A stretch of 7,962 bases of DNA from Lysobacteraceae bacterium. GTDB taxonomy: Bacteria; Pseudomonadota; Gammaproteobacteria; Xanthomonadales; Xanthomonadaceae. The stretch lies in assembly GCA_003449515.1 (NCBI GenBank), contig DMHI01000227.1:6071-14032 (forward strand), given 5' to 3'. Below the pieces are notes generated by a model, which saw only the letters and a program-made list of their open reading frames with translations, had not been told where the DNA came from and ran no database searches. The position numbers were made by a program, and so were the translations under genes. Shown in pieces: positions 6,235-7,962 of this stretch (position 1 is the first letter of the stretch; each line of letters opens with the position of its first letter).

Positions 6235-7071
6235 ATGCGACTGACGTTTCCGAACGGCGAACACGCCGCGGTAGCCATCGAACAGGGGCAGGTGGGCGTC
6301 GGCAGTGCCACTGGCGGCGGGACGATCGTCGCCATTGCCGGCCTCGCGCCATTGCATGCGGTGTTCGCCAACGGTCGCCGCGGCGCCTGGCTCACGGTGC
6401 CGCAAGGGGCCACCGTGGTACTCAATGCCCGTCCGGTGAAGCGCATCGCCTACCTTCGCGCCGGCGACCTGGTCTGCCTCGGCGGCGTGCAGGTCCGGGT
6501 GGAGGCCGCGCGGCCGCCCGAAGCGCCGCCCGAGCCCGTCCCGCAACGCCGTCGCATCGATGATCCGCTGCAGCCGCGCGCGGCATTGCGCGGCCTGAGC
6601 GGCGCGTGGTTCGGCCGCAGCCTGCCGCTTGCCGGTGCGCGCGTACTCGGGCGCAGCGCCGCCAGCGATGTCCGGCTCGATGGTGCCGGCATCCACGAGC
6701 GTCATGCGCAGATCGATGTGGAGGCGGGACGCGTGGTGGTGCGCTCGCTCGCGCCGGGCGCGGTCCTGCGGGTCAACGGCCACCTGGTCCGCAGCGCGGC
6801 GCTTGCCGCGGGCGACCAGCTCGAGATCGGCGAGCACCGATTCGCCCTCGAAGCACAGGGCGCTGCCGGCTCCAGCGTGGGCACCTCGACACCCGCACCC
6901 GCGCAGCATCCCGCGATCGCCGCTGCGCCAGCGACGGCCGAAGCCGCGGCCGACCGGAGGCCGGTCGCCCCGGGCCGTCGTGACCTGAGCGGCGTCTACC
7001 TGCTGATCGCGGCGGCGGCGGCTCTGGCAGCCGCGATCACGGCGTTCTTCGTGTACGCCCCGAAGGGTTGA
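6235..7071 (+). CDS. FHA-like protein with degenerate N-terminal repeat and C-terminal membrane anchor
   Basis: This is a 278-residue protein. Residues about 118-205 form an FHA-like domain: VLGRSAASDVRL (137-148), IHERHAQI (153-160), RVVVRSL, then VNGHLV (180-185) and AAGDQLEIGEHRFAL (191-205). FHA domains bind phosphothreonine peptides. Here the Ser of the usual SxxH is replaced (HERH) and the NGTxVNG turn is shortened, so phosphopeptide binding is uncertain. Residues about 1-90 look like a second, more decayed copy: APLHAVF (38-44), GAWLTVPQGATVVLNARPV (50-68), AGDLVCLGGVQVRV (76-89). A Pro-rich linker (91-104) separates the two. An Ala/Pro-rich stretch follows (about 208-248), then one membrane segment (about 251-274) near the C-terminus, which would leave both domains in the cytoplasm. 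It stands alone between a divergent PHA system gene and serC; no kinase or secretion gene is in view. Confidence 0.78.
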   Translation: MRLTFPNGEHAAVAIEQGQVGVGSATGGGTIVAIAGLAPLHAVFANGRRGAWLTVPQGATVVLNARPVKRIAYLRAGDLVCLGGVQVRVEAARPPEAPPEPVPQRRRIDDPLQPRAALRGLSGAWFGRSLPLAGARVLGRSAASDVRLDGAGIHERHAQIDVEAGRVVVRSLAPGAVLRVNGHLVRSAALAAGDQLEIGEHRFALEAQGAAGSSVGTSTPAPAQHPAIAAAPATAEAAADRRPVAPGRRDLSGVYLLIAAAAALAAAITAFFVYAPKG

Positions 7072-7182
7072 ATCGCAGTCCCCAGCGCGGGCGGCGGCAG
7101 CATGATCGGTGCGCCCGCCATCGTCCATCGGTCGAGTCACCACCCTAATCGCCCCGGGTAATGTCGATGCGATCTCGACGCG

Positions 7183-7191
7183 TGCTAGCGT
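7183..7191 (+). promoter_or_regulatory. Possible extended -10 promoter of serC
   Basis: TGCTAGCGT fits an extended -10 (TGn then TAGCGT, 7186-7191), with a weak or absent -35. Transcription from about 7198 would leave a leader of roughly 30 bases before the ATG at 7229. The 157-base gap upstream otherwise holds only a 7-bp inverted repeat (7087-7093 with 7112-7118, no T-run). Prediction only. Confidence 0.38.
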
Positions 7192-7228
7192 CGGGCTTTC
7201 GTCCATCGATCGGATCGGGGGTGTGGTG

Positions 7229-7962
7229 ATGTCGCGGGGATTCAATTTCAGTGCCGGTCCGGCAGTGCTTCCGGAGCCGGTGCTGCGCCGGGCACAGGCC
7301 GAACTGCTGGAGTGGGGCGGCGAGCGCGCGTCGGTGATGGAGGTGTCGCATCGCGGCAAGGCCTTCATCGCGGTGGCCGAGAAGGCCGAGGCCGATCTGC
7401 GCACGCTGATGGGCATCCCCGACGATTACGCCGTGCTGTTCCTGCAGGGCGGCGCGACCACCCACTTTGCCCTGCTGCCGATGAACCTGGCCGCCGCCGG
7501 GCAGCGCGCCGACTATCTCGTCACCGGTGCCTGGAGCAAGAAGGCCGCCAGCGAGGGCAAGGCGCACTCCGCCGTGCAGGTGATCGCCGATACGGCCGCG
7601 TCGAACTACACCACGCTGCCGGCCGCGGGCTCGTACGCCATCGATCCTTCCGCCGCCTACGTGCACCTCGTGGCCAACGAGACGATCCACGGCGTCGAGT
7701 TTCCCGATGCCATCGACACCGGCGGCGTGCCGCTGGTCGCCGATTTCAGCTCCTCGATCCTGTCGCGTCCGATCGACGTCACGAAGTACGGCGTGATCTA
7801 CGCCGGTGCGCAGAAGAACATCGGGCCGTCGGGCCTCGTGGTCATGGTGATCCGCAAGGACCTGCTGGACCGTGCCGGCCAGCCGCGCGCCAAGATCTTG
7901 AGCTACAAGGAACACGCGGCGCAGGGCTCGATGCTCAACACGCCGCCGACCTTCAGCTGGTA
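7229..7962 (+). CDS. serC: Phosphoserine aminotransferase, 3' truncated by the window
   Basis: The frame runs from ATG 7229 through 244 codons to the window edge. The usual SerC length is about 360 residues, so about one third is missing. It opens with FNFSAGPAVLP, the SerC hallmark, followed by SVMEVSHRG, FLQGGATTHFA and GAWSKKA. The PLP-binding lysine is Lys196 in YAGAQKNIGPSG (equivalent to Lys198 of E. coli), and NTPPTFSW closes the visible part. The enzyme is a cytoplasmic class V aminotransferase that converts 3-phosphohydroxypyruvate plus glutamate to phosphoserine and 2-oxoglutarate in serine synthesis. In many gammaproteobacteria it also serves pyridoxal phosphate synthesis. GTG codons at 7223 and 7226 are in frame just before the ATG; a G-rich patch (7215-7221) is the only ribosome-site candidate. 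In related bacteria serC often leads into pheA/aroA, which would lie beyond the window. Confidence 0.97.
   Translation, partial: MSRGFNFSAGPAVLPEPVLRRAQAELLEWGGERASVMEVSHRGKAFIAVAEKAEADLRTLMGIPDDYAVLFLQGGATTHFALLPMNLAAAGQRADYLVTGAWSKKAASEGKAHSAVQVIADTAASNYTTLPAAGSYAIDPSAAYVHLVANETIHGVEFPDAIDTGGVPLVADFSSSILSRPIDVTKYGVIYAGAQKNIGPSGLVVMVIRKDLLDRAGQPRAKILSYKEHAAQGSMLNTPPTFSW

Noticed and set aside
7087..7118. Inverted repeat GCGGGCG/CGCCCGC after the FHA-like gene
   Set aside because: The 18-base loop and lack of a T-run make an intrinsic terminator unlikely; such matches are common at this GC content.
5068..7416. A 782-codon open frame on the minus strand
   Set aside because: It runs antisense through four well-supported genes with recognisable families, and its product is low-complexity Arg/Ala/Gly/His. 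In high-GC DNA such long antisense frames arise because stop codons are rare.
7145..7915. A 256-codon open frame on the minus strand
   Set aside because: It is antisense to serC, which has all its signature motifs.

Overview
The window is very GC-rich, densely coding DNA with short intergenic gaps. Its gene content points to a gammaproteobacterium, most likely of the Xanthomonadales (Lysobacteraceae/Rhodanobacteraceae type). That placement rests on recalled family resemblance, not on a search. No RNA gene, insertion sequence, integrase, CRISPR array or origin was seen, and no stretch over 300 bases lacks a gene.

Layout: (1) 1-1887 (+), the 3' part of a two-domain reductase of the fatty acyl-CoA reductase type (Marinobacter Maqu_2507-like). 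(2) 1906-2880 (-), a membrane-anchored protein with a degenerate Mrr/restriction-endonuclease-like domain and a 12-bp tandem repeat coding for an Ala/Pro/Ser linker. (3) 2983-3624 (-), a PhaF/PhaI-type phasin with a Lys/Ala/Pro-rich tail, followed by a clear intrinsic terminator at 2928-2962. (4) 3711-4976 (-), a patatin-like phospholipase. (5) 5098-5817 (+), an uncharacterised protein with an FFLSDLY motif, divergent from the patatin gene. (6) 5838-6116 (-), a small polyhydroxyalkanoic acid system protein. (7) 6235-7071 (+), a C-terminally membrane-anchored FHA-like protein. (8) 7229 to the window end (+), serC, phosphoserine aminotransferase, cut by the window edge.

Genes 1, 3, 4 and 6, and perhaps 5, suggest a storage-lipid neighbourhood: a reductase that could make fatty alcohols from acyl-CoA, a granule-coating phasin, a lipid acyl hydrolase and a PHA-associated small protein. 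No PHA synthase, wax ester synthase or thiolase lies inside the window, so whether the granules are polyhydroxyalkanoate, wax ester or triacylglycerol cannot be settled here. serC is core amino-acid metabolism and probably marks the end of the accessory block. The genes alternate in strand, so they are separate short transcription units rather than one operon. I found no convincing wholly new system. The best leads are the reductase/phasin/patatin grouping, the FFLSDLY protein, the double-FHA-like protein and the membrane nuclease-like protein.
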